A stretch of 64,000 nucleotides of DNA from Brachyhypopomus gauderio (taxonomy: Eukaryota; Chordata; Actinopteri; Gymnotiformes; Hypopomidae). Positions within the stretch are counted from its first letter, which is position 1. The number at the start of each line of letters is the position of its first letter. The notes beneath the pieces were generated by a model. That model had not been told where the DNA came from. It did no database searches and saw nothing but the letters and a program-made list of their open reading frames with translations. The DNA lies in assembly GCF_052324685.1 (NCBI RefSeq), contig NW_027506974.1, positions 124,501-188,500 of the forward strand, read 5' to 3'. Below, in pieces: positions 34,067 to 46,884 of the stretch. Position numbers and translations under genes: made by a program.

Positions 34067-34113
<47 letters not shown>

Positions 34114-35680
34114 CCATTTTATTTGTATTTCGCCATACTCAGTGCTCCTTTCCACAGAGTAAACAAAAAACAAAACTCAGATGACATCAAGACATAAGAC
34201 AAAAAAAACAGACAAAAGCTGTCAAATCAAAAACACAAAGGCAAATCAAAAACACAGCAAGTTATCAGAGAGTGGAAATGTTGGAAAAGATGCATTTGAA
34301 GTTCAGATTTAAAGGTGGAGGGAGAAGGACAGAGACGAAGAGATTGCAGTAAAGTGTTCCACAATTTTGCATAATTTGCATAGTTTTGCATAATGTTTGT
34401 GTTCTGGTTGCAAACAACTGGTGAGGTGATGAAACAGACACACCATCAAAACTGAATGTAAAACCAGTTAGTTTTGAAATTATGTGTTTAACAGAGTTTA
34501 GTTTTTAAGTAAGACAGAGTTTAGTTTTTTAAAAGTTTGCCCTCAACCATTGTTTGAGTTCATGTATACAGAACAAAACAGCAGGGAATGGAAGAATACA
34601 GAAAGATTGTTTAGCATACAAATTGCACAAGCTTAAACATACAAATGACATTTAAGTTTATGACAGACAAAATGGATTTGACTAGGACTAGGACTGTCAA
34701 TTTCAGAAAAATGCTCTGAAATATCCAGGCATTATTTTAGGGGCAGCCCCAGATATTTGAACCAGGGTTGGACATGATGTCATCCCGTTTATGTGATATT
34801 GCTTAACTCATCAGAAGAGCACAACAGATAAACAACAGATCTAACAGACGCCGGTTAAAAACAAAACAGGATGTCTGGTTCAAACAAACAAATTTCCACA
34901 GTGTATTACCACATAAACTAGAATATACTAAAATACAACAAATCCTTAATGTTTGTCATTTGTTATTTACATAGGAAATTCCACATGTCCTACTAACTGA
35001 CCAATATCAAATTATTTCTCTTGCTCCTGAATTTCCTGAATCCAGAGAGTTTAAAAACAAGAAACATTCACAATAAAAGTAAATATATAGAATTATAGAC
35101 AAAGGCACTGATCAAATAAAATATTTTAATTTAATCAATATTTTAATACATATTTAAAATTACATCTTAATGAAAAATAAATACATTGCATTCACTCAGA
35201 TATTCAGTGTAGCTGCTGGAGGAGATGCCTGAACAAAAAGAAAAAATGGCTCATGCACCCTGCAAAAAAAAACCAAAAAAAAAAACAAACAAAAACAAAA
35301 CATACACAAAGTGTTATTTCAGTGTCAGTATAATTTCAGTGTCAGTATATTTTAAAGTGTCAGTAGTCTCTAAATGTCAGTATTATTTCTTACCTGTAGC
35401 ATCCAATTCCTTGTATGTGTGAAAGAGATTCTACCTGCTAGCTCTCTCTTCCCCCATGCACAATGCTACATGCACATCTCAACTGTTTATTCCTTCTCCA
35501 AGTTCCACCCAGTTCTGAAATACACACTGACAGCACATCTGTGCATGAACGTAACCTTTCAGTTAAGTCAGAAAATGACCTACTGTATTATAAACATACA
35601 GATTTATACTTGCATACATTCTTATGTGTAATATAAATCTCCACATTCCAAGATCTATAAGAACTTGATCCCTCACTCAC
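32181..35680. other. Intergenic, only simple repeats
   Basis: AT-rich DNA containing an (AAT)n tract (34067-34113). There is no supportable gene. Confidence 0.4.
34067..34113. repeat. (AAT)n microsatellite
   Basis: About 15 perfect trinucleotide repeats. Confidence 0.95.
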
Positions 35681-35770
35681 ATAATCTACTGACAACATCC
35701 ATAATCTACTGACAACATCCATAATCTACTGACAACATCCATAATCTACTGACAACATCCATAATCTACT
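35681..35770. repeat. 20-bp tandem repeat
   Basis: Four exact copies of ATAATCTACTGACAACATCC and a fifth half copy. The perfect identity suggests recent expansion. Confidence 0.95.
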
Positions 35771-36859
35771 GTTAAGATAACATCCATTTAGTGCTCACTT
35801 ACTGTCCTGAAAATAAAACTGGCTGGCATTACACATAAACACTTCTGAATCTTAAAGGATGGTGCAGAATGTCAGAGTCGGTGACAGAGTCAGACTCACT
35901 TGCAGACAGAATTCAGGGATTACAGTGGTAGAAGACCCCATGTTTGGAATCAAAACAGAAGAAACACCAGGCAGACAAACCTCAAACAGAGCAGGCAGAG
36001 AGGTGAAGACCGGGAAAACAGGCCTAACTCACAACGTGAATGCAAAAAGTTAAACAAACATTCAGGAATGGCTCAGAAACTAGGCAAGCATACAAGACTT
36101 CATAACAAGGACAGAGGTGAGGGTTGACAACAAGACAGGTTCAACTAAATCAGAGGATAAGGAATGAACAGGAGGGTTATGGGGATTGCAGGCTGCCTCC
36201 ATTATTAAGGTTACTCAACTAATCTCCTACAGAAGACACAAAAACAATGACCATTCATGTAGTTACCATATTACTGTAGCCTGCAACTGATCTAGAACTA
36301 GCAACTGTGCTACATGTACATTTATTAACACAGCCACTAAATCACCAATCGCCATCACTCTGATCATTTGGTTGAACACCTTTGTACCATCAGGATTAAG
36401 AATTTGTTGTTTACTGTGCAATGCATTTTAATACTAATGTACCTTGTACATAAGGTCTATTTAATGCTAACAAACCTTCTCTGCTTGCATTGCTAGTTGT
36501 TGCTATGGCAGCAATGAAATGAGGAAACTCAAAGAAAAAGACACAATCTACACTCTTAGAACTTAAGACCTCCATGGTATGAATGTGATGATTAAAACAT
36601 CTGCCTTTTTATATACATACTGATTCCTCCTCCTGTTCATTCAGAAGCACTTTGCTTGTACACCTGGTGAAGGACCTCTGTCCAATGGCACATGAGATTA
36701 AAAAAGTTTAAAATAACAATTTAATTTCTTTCAGTTTCTTTACAACCAAATGCCAAATTCAAATCTGAATCTAATACGAAGCAGACTGGTTGGAAATAAC
36801 AACAGAAAGAACAACAACGACAACAATAATAAAAACAAGGGCACTTGTATTTGGGTTTT

Positions 36860-37112
36860 ATTTGCACAGACATGTGGCAATGCCGTGAATCTGCTCACTA
36901 AGAGACTGAAAACTGGACACATTTTATGGAGGATGGGTTCCCTTTTGAGTCTCAGCCCTCCCAATGTTTCTTCCTAATCTCCCTTCCCTAGTTTTCCCTT
37001 GGCACTGTGGCCCCTGGCTTACTCATTATGAATCCCCATGTGTTTGTAAAACTGCTTTGTGACAACATATGTTGTTTAAAGCGCTATATAAATAAATGTG
37101 ACTTTGATTTTT
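36860..37112 (+). mobile_element. LINE 3' UTR fragment, same superfamily as the copy at 84-2035
   Basis: Plus-strand blocks GAGTCTCAGCCCTCCC, CCCTAGTTTTCCCTTGGC and AAAACTGCTTTGTGACAAC, then AAAGCGCTATATAAATAAA, follow the same order as the 3' end of the LINE at the left edge, read in the opposite orientation. It is a 5'-truncated insertion with no coding sequence left, about 0.6 kb upstream of alg14. Confidence 0.7.
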
Positions 37113-37379
37113 TACCTAAGCTTTAGCCTACCTTCTACAACTAATAATGGCAACAGAGTGTTATTACAAATATTAGCTTTTTTGTCAGCAATTATTAATT
37201 AACATATTAACTAAATAACTATTTAAATAACTAATAACTAAATAACAAAAAACTACTAAAAACAAAAAACTATAACTAAATAACAAAAAAAATAACAATG
37301 CCATGTACGTTTTCCATTCGTATTAGTTATCAAATAAAAAGTAAGCCATAAAATAATTTTTTTACGTTCATGAGGTTAC

Positions 37380-37743
37380 GGAAACGCTTTACGCGCGAAT
37401 ATTGGCCTCTCTTTTCTTCCGTAGACGCTGCTATGACGACCGCGGTTAGCTTAGCTTAGCTAGCGCCGCAGGAAGCGGGCGCCGTTCGTCTAATATCTCG
37501 TAGTTTATCGCCGTTTAACGTTATCAACGTCCAGATTTCACGTTTGTGGCGACGTACACTAAATGTACATTAAATGTTCTTGAGGTGATGTTTAATGCTC
37601 TTGAGGTGTTGAATTAGACACCACGACTCTCCGCTCACCTCGTAGCGAGTCCCCGTGTGTTGTTTACATGTCCGGGCCTGCACCTCGGGAACAGGCGCTG
37701 GACCTCTAGACACACCACGCAGGGTCCGGGCTCGCCCGCCGTG
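37380..37743 (+). promoter_or_regulatory. alg14: alg14 CpG-rich promoter region
   Basis: CpG becomes frequent from about 37380 and stays high to the start codon. ETS-type cores occur as TCTTCCGT (about 37415) and CAGGAAGCGG (about 37470), next to GCGGGCGCCG. It is TATA-less, typical of housekeeping glycosylation genes. An in-frame upstream ATG at 37657 would add 29 residues but is not supported by homology. Confidence 0.45.
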
Positions 37744-40700
37744 ATGGCTCCAGCGGGCTGGGCAGTCCTGTGCTGCATGTTCCTGGCCGTGGTGGTTCTG
37801 GTCCGGGTGGTGGTGGTGGTCCGGGGCCGCACGGGGTGCCGGCCGGGCAAGAAAGGCTCGGTGTGCGTCCTGGTGGTGGCCGGGTCAGGTGAGACGGACG
37901 TGTGATCCACACGGATCCGGTCCGGTGGCCGTGTGGTGGTGTCAGGAGTACTGCACACGACATGAACCCGTCTTGAGTCAGTTGTGTGTGTGTTTGGCTC
38001 GTAGGTGGACACACCAGCGAGATCATCCGTTTGCTGGGAGGTTTGTCCCCGTCCTACAGCCCACGACATTATGTGATCGCAGACTCGGACGGGATGAGTG
38101 AGGACAAGATCCGCACGTTTGAGACGTCCAGACAGACGGGCGGCGTCCAACGAGAGGTCATTTAAATGTCCAGCATATAGCGTCTCATACGGGCTGCACA
38201 TTCGCCTACGAACACCAGATGGCAGAGTTTCCCTTTCTGTGACTCTTCAGATTCGTTTGACCTCGCTGGAGTTTTGCAGAAACTTTCAGCCTGATCAGGC
38301 AGTTGTGTGAAACACAGCTGATGCTGTTAATCTTGTTTGAGTATTGAAAGTGCAGTGAAACAGACATCGATTACGTCCCACTCATCTTTACTTCTCTCCT
38401 TGTTTCCACTCAGTTCACCATTCATCGGATCCCTCGCAGTAGAGAAGTTCTTCAGTCGTGGACCTCCTCGGTGCTCAGTACGCTGTATTCTCTGCTCTAC
38501 TCAGTCCCACTGGTGTTTAGGCTCAGACCTGATGTGGTAAGGATGCTCCCCACCTCTGCCCATATTTCCCAACACTTCAACTTCTTATTACACACCTACA
38601 AGGGCAGTCATGGCCTGGTGGTAGGGAACTGGTCTTGTGACCGGAGGGTCGTGTTCGATTCCCAGACAGGCCATGACTGATGTGCCCTTGAGCAAGGGAC
38701 CTAACCCCAACTGGGCGCCGGGCTAGGGCTGCCCACCGCTCTGGGCACGTGTGATCCACAGCCCCCTAGTAATCAGTGTGTGTGTGTGTGTGTGTTCTGA
38801 CTGCACAGATGGGTTAAAAGCGGAGGACAAATTTCGATTGGGGTGTAAAAATCACAATTGACAAAATATGATTCAGATTCGTAACAAAAGAGATTTGCTT
38901 TTAGATGGCTTCAGATCTATTTTGATGACGAAGGACTGATATTGTAGTTTTATGTTATCTCACATTTGTCACTTATTTGGATTATCTTATATTTGAGTAC
39001 GTTGTGTTTTATGCTATCACCCCTCGATGTTGTGTACTTTTCTTTTTTTTATCTTGCTGTATGTTTTCTGCACAGGCCTTGTGCTTGCTGTCTGGCACTT
39101 GTGTAACAGAAGGTTATGAGTGCCACACAGAAAAGCTCGACGTTATAATCAAAATTAAATCCTCCTGCGTGGTTACTAATTAAGCCCTAATGCACATCAT
39201 ATATAGGGAATAGTTTCACTTAAATCGTATAATATTTTGCAAGATAGGTTAAATATCTTCCTGATAAAAGAATCAGGGAACTTTTATGTACATAGTTTGT
39301 CATGTATGAAGTATGTATAGATGTGATTTCATTCATTATATATGTATATTTTAAAGTTTGAAATAGCCATCATTTTATATGGTCATAAGTATTTAAAAAC
39401 AAAGGTTCCTATAATTGGAACCCAACACAGAATTAACCTATGAGCACATTAATCATCCCTTTTTTTTAAACTTCTGATCTCTTTTAGAGTCACATATTTT
39501 ACAAATATGCATTTTCCCTCATAATTGTAGGATTTCTCTTCCTTCAGGTCACACATGCCACCTTGAATATCCACGTTCCAATTGTTCAAAGCCTGGTGTT
39601 GTTATGTATCTAGTGAGAGGAGAATGGCACTATCCCATATAAGGCACATCCGTGATTCAAAAAATCAAAAACATCTGGCATTTCTCATTCTGTCTCCAGT
39701 TGAGTGAAAGTAGGATGATAAAAAGCAGAGTATATGTAGAAAGATAAGAAGGAGAGTGCTGGAGTGGAGAGGATGAGTGACACCCCGGCCCCTCCCCCTG
39801 CCCCTCCCCCTGCCCCTCCCCCTGCCCCTCCTCCTGAGGTCATATGGTGTGAGTGGGAGTGAGTGGGGTGGTGTTTCCGGATGTGGCGGGGCCTGACTGG
39901 CTCCTCGGCCCAGCTGTGACGCTGGCCTGCTCTTCCTCAGGAGAGGTGGGATTAAACCCATTTAGGCTTCTCCACTGTCATTGCCAAGGGATGTGAAGCG
40001 ATGTGATTAATCAGGTAGTGTCTGAGAGTAGAGGAGAAGAGGAGAGAAAGAAGGGAGAGCTGGTGTGTGTAGGGAGGGAGGGAGAGTTCCTTGTGAGAGT
40101 TCAGCACAGGGAAGCAGCCTGACATGACTGCGTGCTCACCTCTTATTAGCAGCCCTTCTTCACATGTGGTCATCCTCTTCCTCTGTTCTTTTCAGCGCTG
40201 ATTAGAAGAGAGGTCGGGTGGAGATAAGTGCAGATAGCCAGGCTGCCTTGTATGGTGTGGAATGGAGTTACTTTAGAGATTTTGTTGCACTTTTTGTTAA
40301 GTTTTTTAACCACTTTCAATTTTATTTGCTAATAGAGCTAACTATGTAAGTAGATGGGTCTGTACATCTAATCTTTACGTGTAACGCTTAAAAGAGCCTC
40401 ATTCTTTAGAGAACTCCCACATCTTTAGCTCGTGCCACGTGGTCTTCGGACTGTGTTCATATAGAAGTGCTAAGTTAGGGGAGACTCTTCGTGGGATCGC
40501 GTCCCCCTGTGACGTCTCACGTCCAGGTCGACGCGGCGTGCTGCATTCCTCAGTGTGACTTAAAGCTCCCCTCTGTTTATTTTTACCAAACTTGAGCATG
40601 TCGACTAGAAGCACTTCAGCTGTGGGGGCCGCATTCCAGAGAGGAATCTGAGGGAATTTGGGGTGGGGGGGGTGTTGGGGGGTCAGGCCTGGGAGTGGGG

Positions 40701-43700
40701 GGAGGGGGGGGGGTTCAAACATTGGTTTGCCATAAAAGGGCGTGAATCACAGGCACCCGTCAGCACTGCGCTCCACCTCCAGATGTGTCAGCACAATCCA
40801 AGGGGCTGACGGTGTCTCATCAGACGCTGCCTAATGCCATACAGTCTGTCTGAAGCCAGTGGGCTTCGGCTCAAGCCAAGTACTACTGTTGCTTTAGAGC
40901 CATTGAGAAGGTGGGTTACATAAGCACCGTAGTGAAAGGCCACTTTGTGCTATAACTATGATGTGCCATATGAATTTGTGCTTTAATGTATTCAGCGGGT
41001 ATCAATTGATGATTGTGTTTTATTTCCATGGGCTACATCTTTAGATTAGTTAATTCAGCATGACCATAGTGAAAATGAGGAAAACTTGAGCTTGTTAGTA
41101 ACTTAATTTACCAACTAAGTTTGCCTTACTCATTAAAGCATTTTATAAGTGCGCTTATATTAGTACATTTTAATTATATTAAAAGTGAGTGGGGGAACAA
41201 GGAAAAATGCACAGTTTCCCAAGTTCACAGTGTCTGTTTGACTAAGTTGGAGCCTTCAATAAATTCCAGTGCTAGACAGAGAGAAGAATTAACATCCACG
41301 CATACAAAAAGTTTGGGGGGAGAAAAAAAAAGAAGAGACATTTAACTTCCATTGGCTGGCGTGCCGGAGGGGCCCCGCTTTTCCTCGTGTGGAAAAACAA
41401 GGAGCACGGAGAGGAGGGGGTCACGCAGGTCGTACTGTTTCCAAAACCAAGTGGCGGTGGTCGGGGAGCAGCACGGTGAGCGGCCCCGTCCCGGTGGGGT
41501 TCCAGCCCGGCTCCTGGCCCAGCGGCCCCACGCGGCCCCATGCGGCTACGCTCCTCAGGGTTCCGCCTCCTGCTTTTTCCACCCTTTCTTTTTTTTCTTT
41601 CTTTCTTTGAACGTTCGGGCCAGTGTCTGAGCCCCATATGTTTCATCTTAACCTTATAAGGAAATTGTTAGGGGATGGAATGGAGCGGCCTGTTGATTGT
41701 TTTAAGGCAGATTCCAATATGGATTTTCTTTTTGTTTCCTGCCTCATGATGCTTGGAGTGGCGGAAGGATCCATCAGGCAGCGTTGGGAGACGTAGAACT
41801 TGGATCTACAGTTAAACACGCACCAGCGCTGCAAAACGAGACGTGTATGTGCAGGACTGTCGCTCGGATCTGATTTCATTAATGTCTTTTTAGAAATGTG
41901 AGACCAGCGGTATCCTGGTCATCAAAGTGCATGGCCAAAATGTCTTAAATCAACCGCTTATTTATTTATATATTTATTGTAACAATCAATATTGGCCAAC
42001 GTGTGTGTAGTTTTGTTCCATCTGCGCTTGATTTTATGCAGGCTGTCAGACATAACAATAACAGAAACGCGGGCTATATGAACCGGCTGTCCAAACGTGC
42101 TCGCAGTCGGTGAGAGGAAGACTTCCACACGGAGCGTCTGGCCCTCAACCAGGACAGCAGGCATGGCCGTCCACTTTGAGCTCGTCTGTGTCTGAATGAA
42201 TTTCAGGACCTTGTCCCGCCTACACTCTTGATCACCCTTGCGGTTAAAAACAGCCCATGGGGATGAATGTGTATGTGTGTTTGCCAGCTGCATGTCTAGT
42301 TAATCTCTGTCTCTGAGTGTGGGGAAGATTGATAAGTGATTTATAGGTATCTGTCTGATAGCCTTCTGGATCCTCCCAAGTCTTTTATCTTGTAACTACA
42401 GCTTGGATAGAAGGGTCTTGGCATTTATGGGCCTCCACACCTGTTTTAGTCAGGTCAGAGTTTACTCACCCTGTCTGAGAGGAAATGACACAGGTTGACA
42501 CGCTCCCTCACCTGCTCCCACACGCTGTGATGCAGTGTGTTCAGTGTGCCGTAGGACAAGACGTCATCGGCCTGCCGTCAGATGCCTCCTTTACAGCTGT
42601 TTAACCTGCTGGGAATCAGGAAACCGTGTGTAAGGAATGTTTGTGGAGGAGTGAATGGAGACAGTACAGACATACGCACTGTAGCACACGGGGATAGAAC
42701 ACGCAGCCACTTTTAAAGGTGTTAATCGAAGAGGTTCAACCCGTGTCCCTGAGCTCACAGACCTGGCAAATGAAGTGGTTATTGTATGTCTGTGAGATGA
42801 CCTGAGAGAAATTACCTCACTGATGGGGAGTGTATGAATCAGAGCCAAGTACTGTGAGAGAGCAGGCCTACTTTTGGTGAGTGAGTGTTTTGGTATCTGT
42901 ACAAAGAATCCTCGTATGTGTGTGTGGTGAGTCACTAAGGTGTGGAATCAGGGCTCAGCCCTGGAGAGGCAGGTATATGGAGACACGTCAGGAATTTTGG
43001 GGTGTTTTTTTTATTGCAGTTATTGGGCTCTTTTCCCTCAGGAACTGGGAGATACCCCAGTGCCGTAGACCGCAGATATTGTAGGGCATTGTGTCTCGTC
43101 ATGACTGACTGCAAAGGCTCCTTTCACTGCGTACAAGAGTTTTTGATAGTGTTACAAACTGCTTTTCCTTCCTGTGGACATGCTGCTATGCAGTGCTTTG
43201 ACTAGCTTCTGAATGATTATAGGGCAAGAATGTTTAAAAGCTTATGATTTATTTTGTGCTGAAAATAAACATTATGTCCTTTCAGATTTACGCCTTCCTG
43301 GCAGAGGTTCCAAATGGCCTTTTCACAACTTGGCAGACACCCATACCAAATGCTCAAATACACGAGTGCAGTCATCCATAGAGCTGGGTTCAGTTTTGTC
43401 ACTGTTGGGTGACAATGACTTCATCCCCAAATGGACCTGCAGCAACACGTGAAGTGCAAATACGTCTGAGGCAGAGCAGACACGAGGCCCCGCCCTCTCC
43501 AGTCACTCAGCTTCTCCACGAGGCCCCGCCCTCTCCAGTCACTCAGCTTCTCCACGAGGCCCCGCCCTCTCCAGTCACTCAGCTTCCACACGAGGCCCCG
43601 CCCTCTCCAGTCACTCAGCTTCTCCACGAGGCCCCGCCCTCTCCAGTCACTCAGCTTCTCCACGAGGCCCCGCCCTCTCCAGTCACTCAACTTCTCCACG

Positions 43701-44512
43701 AGGCCCCGCCCTCTCCAGTCACTCAGCTTCTGCATGTGTGTGGCTGGGATGTGACCACTCCCCTGCCTCTACGTTTGTGATGTAGAATTCAGGTCTACGC
43801 TTTCCAGAGCCAGAAATCTGAGTGCATTCATGTCTATATGTGAAACTCGGAGCTTCTCGATCTTCTCACTGTCACTGGTCACGTTTAGTTTTCTCTTTGG
43901 TTTCTGTCCAATGCGTTGGTCTCATCTCGGTCTCGTCTCGTCATGGTCTCGTCTCGGCGGCCCGCCGAAGGAAGCCTAGGTTTTTCCAGCGTCTCTGCAC
44001 CCCCTGCTCAGGGTTCAGCCCTCAGAGCGGTGATGGATTCTCCAGACTCCATGGCCTCTTTCCACAGCAGTCTGACTGCCTTCCTGTGCAGCTCCTTCTC
44101 TGCAGTCCACAGTCTCTCGTATTTCTCTCTGAGGAGAGCTGTCACACGCAGCCTTTCACCCTCACTTTACAGATGCACGGCGTTACCCTTTTAATTCTGT
44201 TTAGTAGGAATGACCTAAATATGTGTAATTGCAATCCTATGTGTGTAATTGCAATCCTGTGTGTGTGTGTGTGTGCTGCAGGTGCTGTGTAACGGGCCAG
44301 GGACGTGCGTGCCTCTGTGTGCTGCTGGACTGCTCTTGGGGATCCTGGGCCTGAAGAGAGTGCTGCTGGTGTATGTGGAGAGTATCTGTCGTGTGGAGAG
44401 CCTTTCTCTGTCTGGTCAGATCCTCTACCACCTCGCCGACTACTTCTTTGTGCAGTGGCAGCCGCTACAGGCCAAATACCCCAAGTCCATCTACATTGGA
44501 AGACTAGTATGA
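37744..44512 (+). CDS. alg14: ALG14, membrane subunit of UDP-N-acetylglucosaminyltransferase
   Basis: ALG14 anchors the catalytic subunit ALG13 to the cytosolic face of the ER and helps bind dolichyl substrate; together they add the second GlcNAc of the N-glycan precursor. Exons 37744-37888, 38005-38156, 38414-38536 and 44282-44512 join in phase to 216 residues, the same length as human ALG14. Seen in the protein: an N-terminal membrane helix (about 4-27), the glycine-rich loop GSGGHTSEI (about 47-55), SPRHYVIADSDGMS, IHRIPRSREV, VLCNGPGTCVP and VYVESICRVE, and a C-terminus IYIGRLV. The exon 2 donor GAG|GTCATT is weak, but the protein join (RE-FTIHR) is correct. The last intron is 5.7 kb and contains a SINE and a GC-box minisatellite. 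A poly(A) signal is at 44705-44710. Confidence 0.95.
38604..38873 (+). mobile_element. tRNA-derived SINE, copy B, in alg14 intron 3
   Basis: It has the same blocks in the same order as the copy at 21417-21708. A 2-base loss disturbs the B box (GTGTTCGATTCC) and a 9-base loss follows the ACCCCAACTG block. A (GT)n run replaces AGTGTGTGTG. It starts 67 bases after the exon 3 donor, in sense orientation. Confidence 0.85.
39783..39835. repeat. (CCCCTG/CCCCTC)n repeat
   Basis: Twelve-base units of CCCCTGCCCCTC type, pyrimidine-rich, in alg14 intron 3. Confidence 0.85.
40600..43480. other. alg14 intron 3, no further gene
   Basis: Several G-rich runs (40660-40715) and a GC-rich patch at 41360-41640 with overlapping frames on both strands are present. 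No frame resembles a known protein and none has splice or start context, so nothing coding is called here. Confidence 0.4.
43481..43732. repeat. Seven-copy 36-bp minisatellite with GC boxes
   Basis: Seven near-identical 36-bp units, starting at 43481, 43517, 43553, 43589, 43625, 43661 and 43697. Each contains CACGAGGCCCCGCCC, so there are seven evenly spaced GGCCCCGCCC (Sp1/KLF-type) boxes. As 36 is a multiple of three, frames on both strands stay open (HEAPPSPVTQLL repeats), but there is no evidence of translation. Confidence 0.95.
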
Positions 44513-44704
44513 GTGAAACTTGACTGGACGTGTCACTATCACAGTGGCACATTTAAGATCGGTGGGTCATGTGTCTTCTGTTGTCATTTTAAAAGATGCA
44601 GAATTGTATAGATGTTATTGCTGGAATACAGAGCTTCGTGTTGCACTGGGACAATGAAACACATTTTTCTGTACAGAGTGAGTGAACAGGAGAAGTTGAT
44701 ATTG

Positions 44705-44710
44705 AATAAA
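44705..44710 (+). other. alg14: alg14 polyadenylation signal
   Basis: Canonical AATAAA 193 bases after the alg14 stop codon. Confidence 0.7.
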
Positions 44711-46540
44711 TGGTTCTGTGTTATCTAAGCCGGGTTTTCTGCTTTTGAACTGAAACTGGGAGTAGAAGTGTTGTCCAGAAGGAGGCTTCTAAAAAGAGCA
44801 CTCATGCTCTCTGAAAAATGGGGAGAAGAAAATGCTCTGCGCTGCGGCCAGATGAACCCCCGTGCACGGAGTCATGGTGGAGCGTAAGGTCATGGAGAAA
44901 CATCACCGCGCTTACTGCCGTTAGGGTGAAGGTTCGGCCTGAAGGACGATGACTGCACCAGTCTGCCGAGGTCTACGTGTTTGCTCGCAGGCTTTCTGGA
45001 TCCATCTGTTATTCCATTTCTGTAGCAATAGTGTAGACAGGTCTACACCACTGAGCACGCTTTTAAGATGTGTACGATCTGAGAAATGTTTCCAGTTGGG
45101 ATGATTGTGTTTTTAAAGAATATCAGAAGAATTGTGCAGATTTTATATATTATAAAAATAAAGTGTATTAAACAGAGTGGCTGAGAATAATTGATTGCCT
45201 CCCTCCATGTAAGATTTGCAGTGTTCCTTGTGTTCCCAAAGTCCTGTGCGTAGTGCAATCGCATTGTGGAGCGTTTCCTGTCTGTGCTCTTGCTCCCATG
45301 CTGAGATTGCTGATGGCCAGAGGAAGCAGCGTGAATAATTGAGATGTTTTGTTTTTCTGGCAGCGTATGGAGAGAGGGGGGGAGGGGGCAGGCCTGAATT
45401 CTTTGGTGAGCTAATTCAGCACTCACATCTGGGTTATAGAGCCAAGATGCTATTTTGGTTACCATGTTTTTGGTAGAGTAATAAAGAACTTTAGAATGTA
45501 CATGACCGTGCTGGTCATACTGACTTGAGTGGGCCTACCCCTCCCTGACGAGTTCATGAAGGTCACATCATTGTTAGTGTGTATTTTCATTTCCCTTAAG
45601 TCACTGCGTTTGCTCTATACCACATTCTAGGGTTTGATCAGTACAAGAAGGTGCACAGCTGGAATGTTGCATTAAGAGAGTTTCAGAGTTTAAGACATGA
45701 AGCTTATGACTGATGTGAAACAGGATTTTTTAAAAGTTTGTACATCACCACCAGGAAGAAGAGATGTTTGTTGAGCGGGCCTGCAGTATTTTGAGGAAGA
45801 GTGAAGTTGTCGGCAGCTGTCTGCAGTGATGGTCAACGGCAGTGGGAGAGACTGGTGTGGCAGTGTTTCAACACCCATGTTAAAGTGATCCAATTCAAAG
45901 CTGGAATGTGTATAATAAAAGGTGATTGGTCACCCTTCTGCGTACTCATCATAAGTCACATTATCTCCTGACACGCTGGCTATCCGCAGAATGCTTTGAA
46001 AGATAACTGGAAAATAAAGTATACGTCCTGTATTACGGATCACCTCAGCACCTTTGATATGTTCTGTGCTTGTCCCTTCACCTATCATAGTCGATCAGAA
46101 AACCTATGTTTTATCTCGCCTGGCTAACTTCAGAGTTCTACATTACTGCTGGAGATTTTTGGACTTTTACTGTTCCTTTGAACCTCACGCTCAGAGTTTG
46201 TTAGAGCTTTAGATTTTATTTCCCTCAGTGTTCATATGTTCAAATACTGTCATTATATGGAACCTCAATTTCATGCTGTAGTGTACACACATAATTACTA
46301 CTAAATGCACACAACCGCATGCACCAACATTTGGAAAGGTCTGTACAAGTGATCCACACTGCACATACCTTTAAAAAAACAGACTCAGTGGGCTCTATGT
46401 TCTATTACGTCCTCATTACAACCTTAGAAGGTAAAATGTGCCCACAGCCAATTCATACAAGCCTGAACCATTGTTTAAGCCGTGAAATAATACATCGTCG
46501 TATGCAGATAAATATCCAAAAAAGCGCATAACGATTATGT
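44711..46540. other. alg14-cnn3 intergenic region
   Basis: No exon is visible. Further AATAAA-type words occur near 45160 and 46014, but they are not clearly tied to a gene. Confidence 0.4.
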
Positions 46541-46884
46541 TATAATTCAGGTCGCTCAGCAATGTTTGGAATCTCAGCAGTCAGTAGATCCCGACCGCAG
46601 CGCCGCTGTAACAATAGATCCGCGAGTATGACGCCGGAGCGCTGTGATTGGCCGACACAAATCCGTCAGGGATCTTGCGACATTTCTCCTCACAAAAGTG
46701 ATCTACTGAGGCCAGAACTTCCCGAGCGAGCGCAGGCGGCCCCACCGAACCTCCCGAGCGGATTTAATGTCTTTTGGCTGTGCCGTAGTGGACTGCCGAA
46801 GTACCTCGACTGTGATTTGAAACCGCATTTTTAAAACCACTTTGTTGCCAGATACACACTGACACAAAGAAACTTCACGGAACC
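46541..46884 (+). promoter_or_regulatory. cnn3: cnn3 promoter and 5' UTR
   Basis: CpG-rich stretch ending at the cnn3 start. GTGATTGGCCGAC carries an inverted CCAAT box (ATTGG at 46647-46651), an NF-Y-type site. No CArG box is evident, in keeping with the broad expression of CNN3 compared with smooth-muscle CNN1. The transcription start is not determinable. Confidence 0.45.

Noticed and set aside
37635-38201. 188-codon minus-strand frame over alg14 exons 1-2
   Set aside because: It is the antisense shadow of GC-rich coding exons whose plus-strand protein is unmistakably ALG14.
43409-43780. Repeat protein HEAPPSPVTQLL on the plus strand and its minus-strand counterpart
   Set aside because: It is created by the 36-bp minisatellite inside an alg14 intron and open on both strands; no exon signals frame it.
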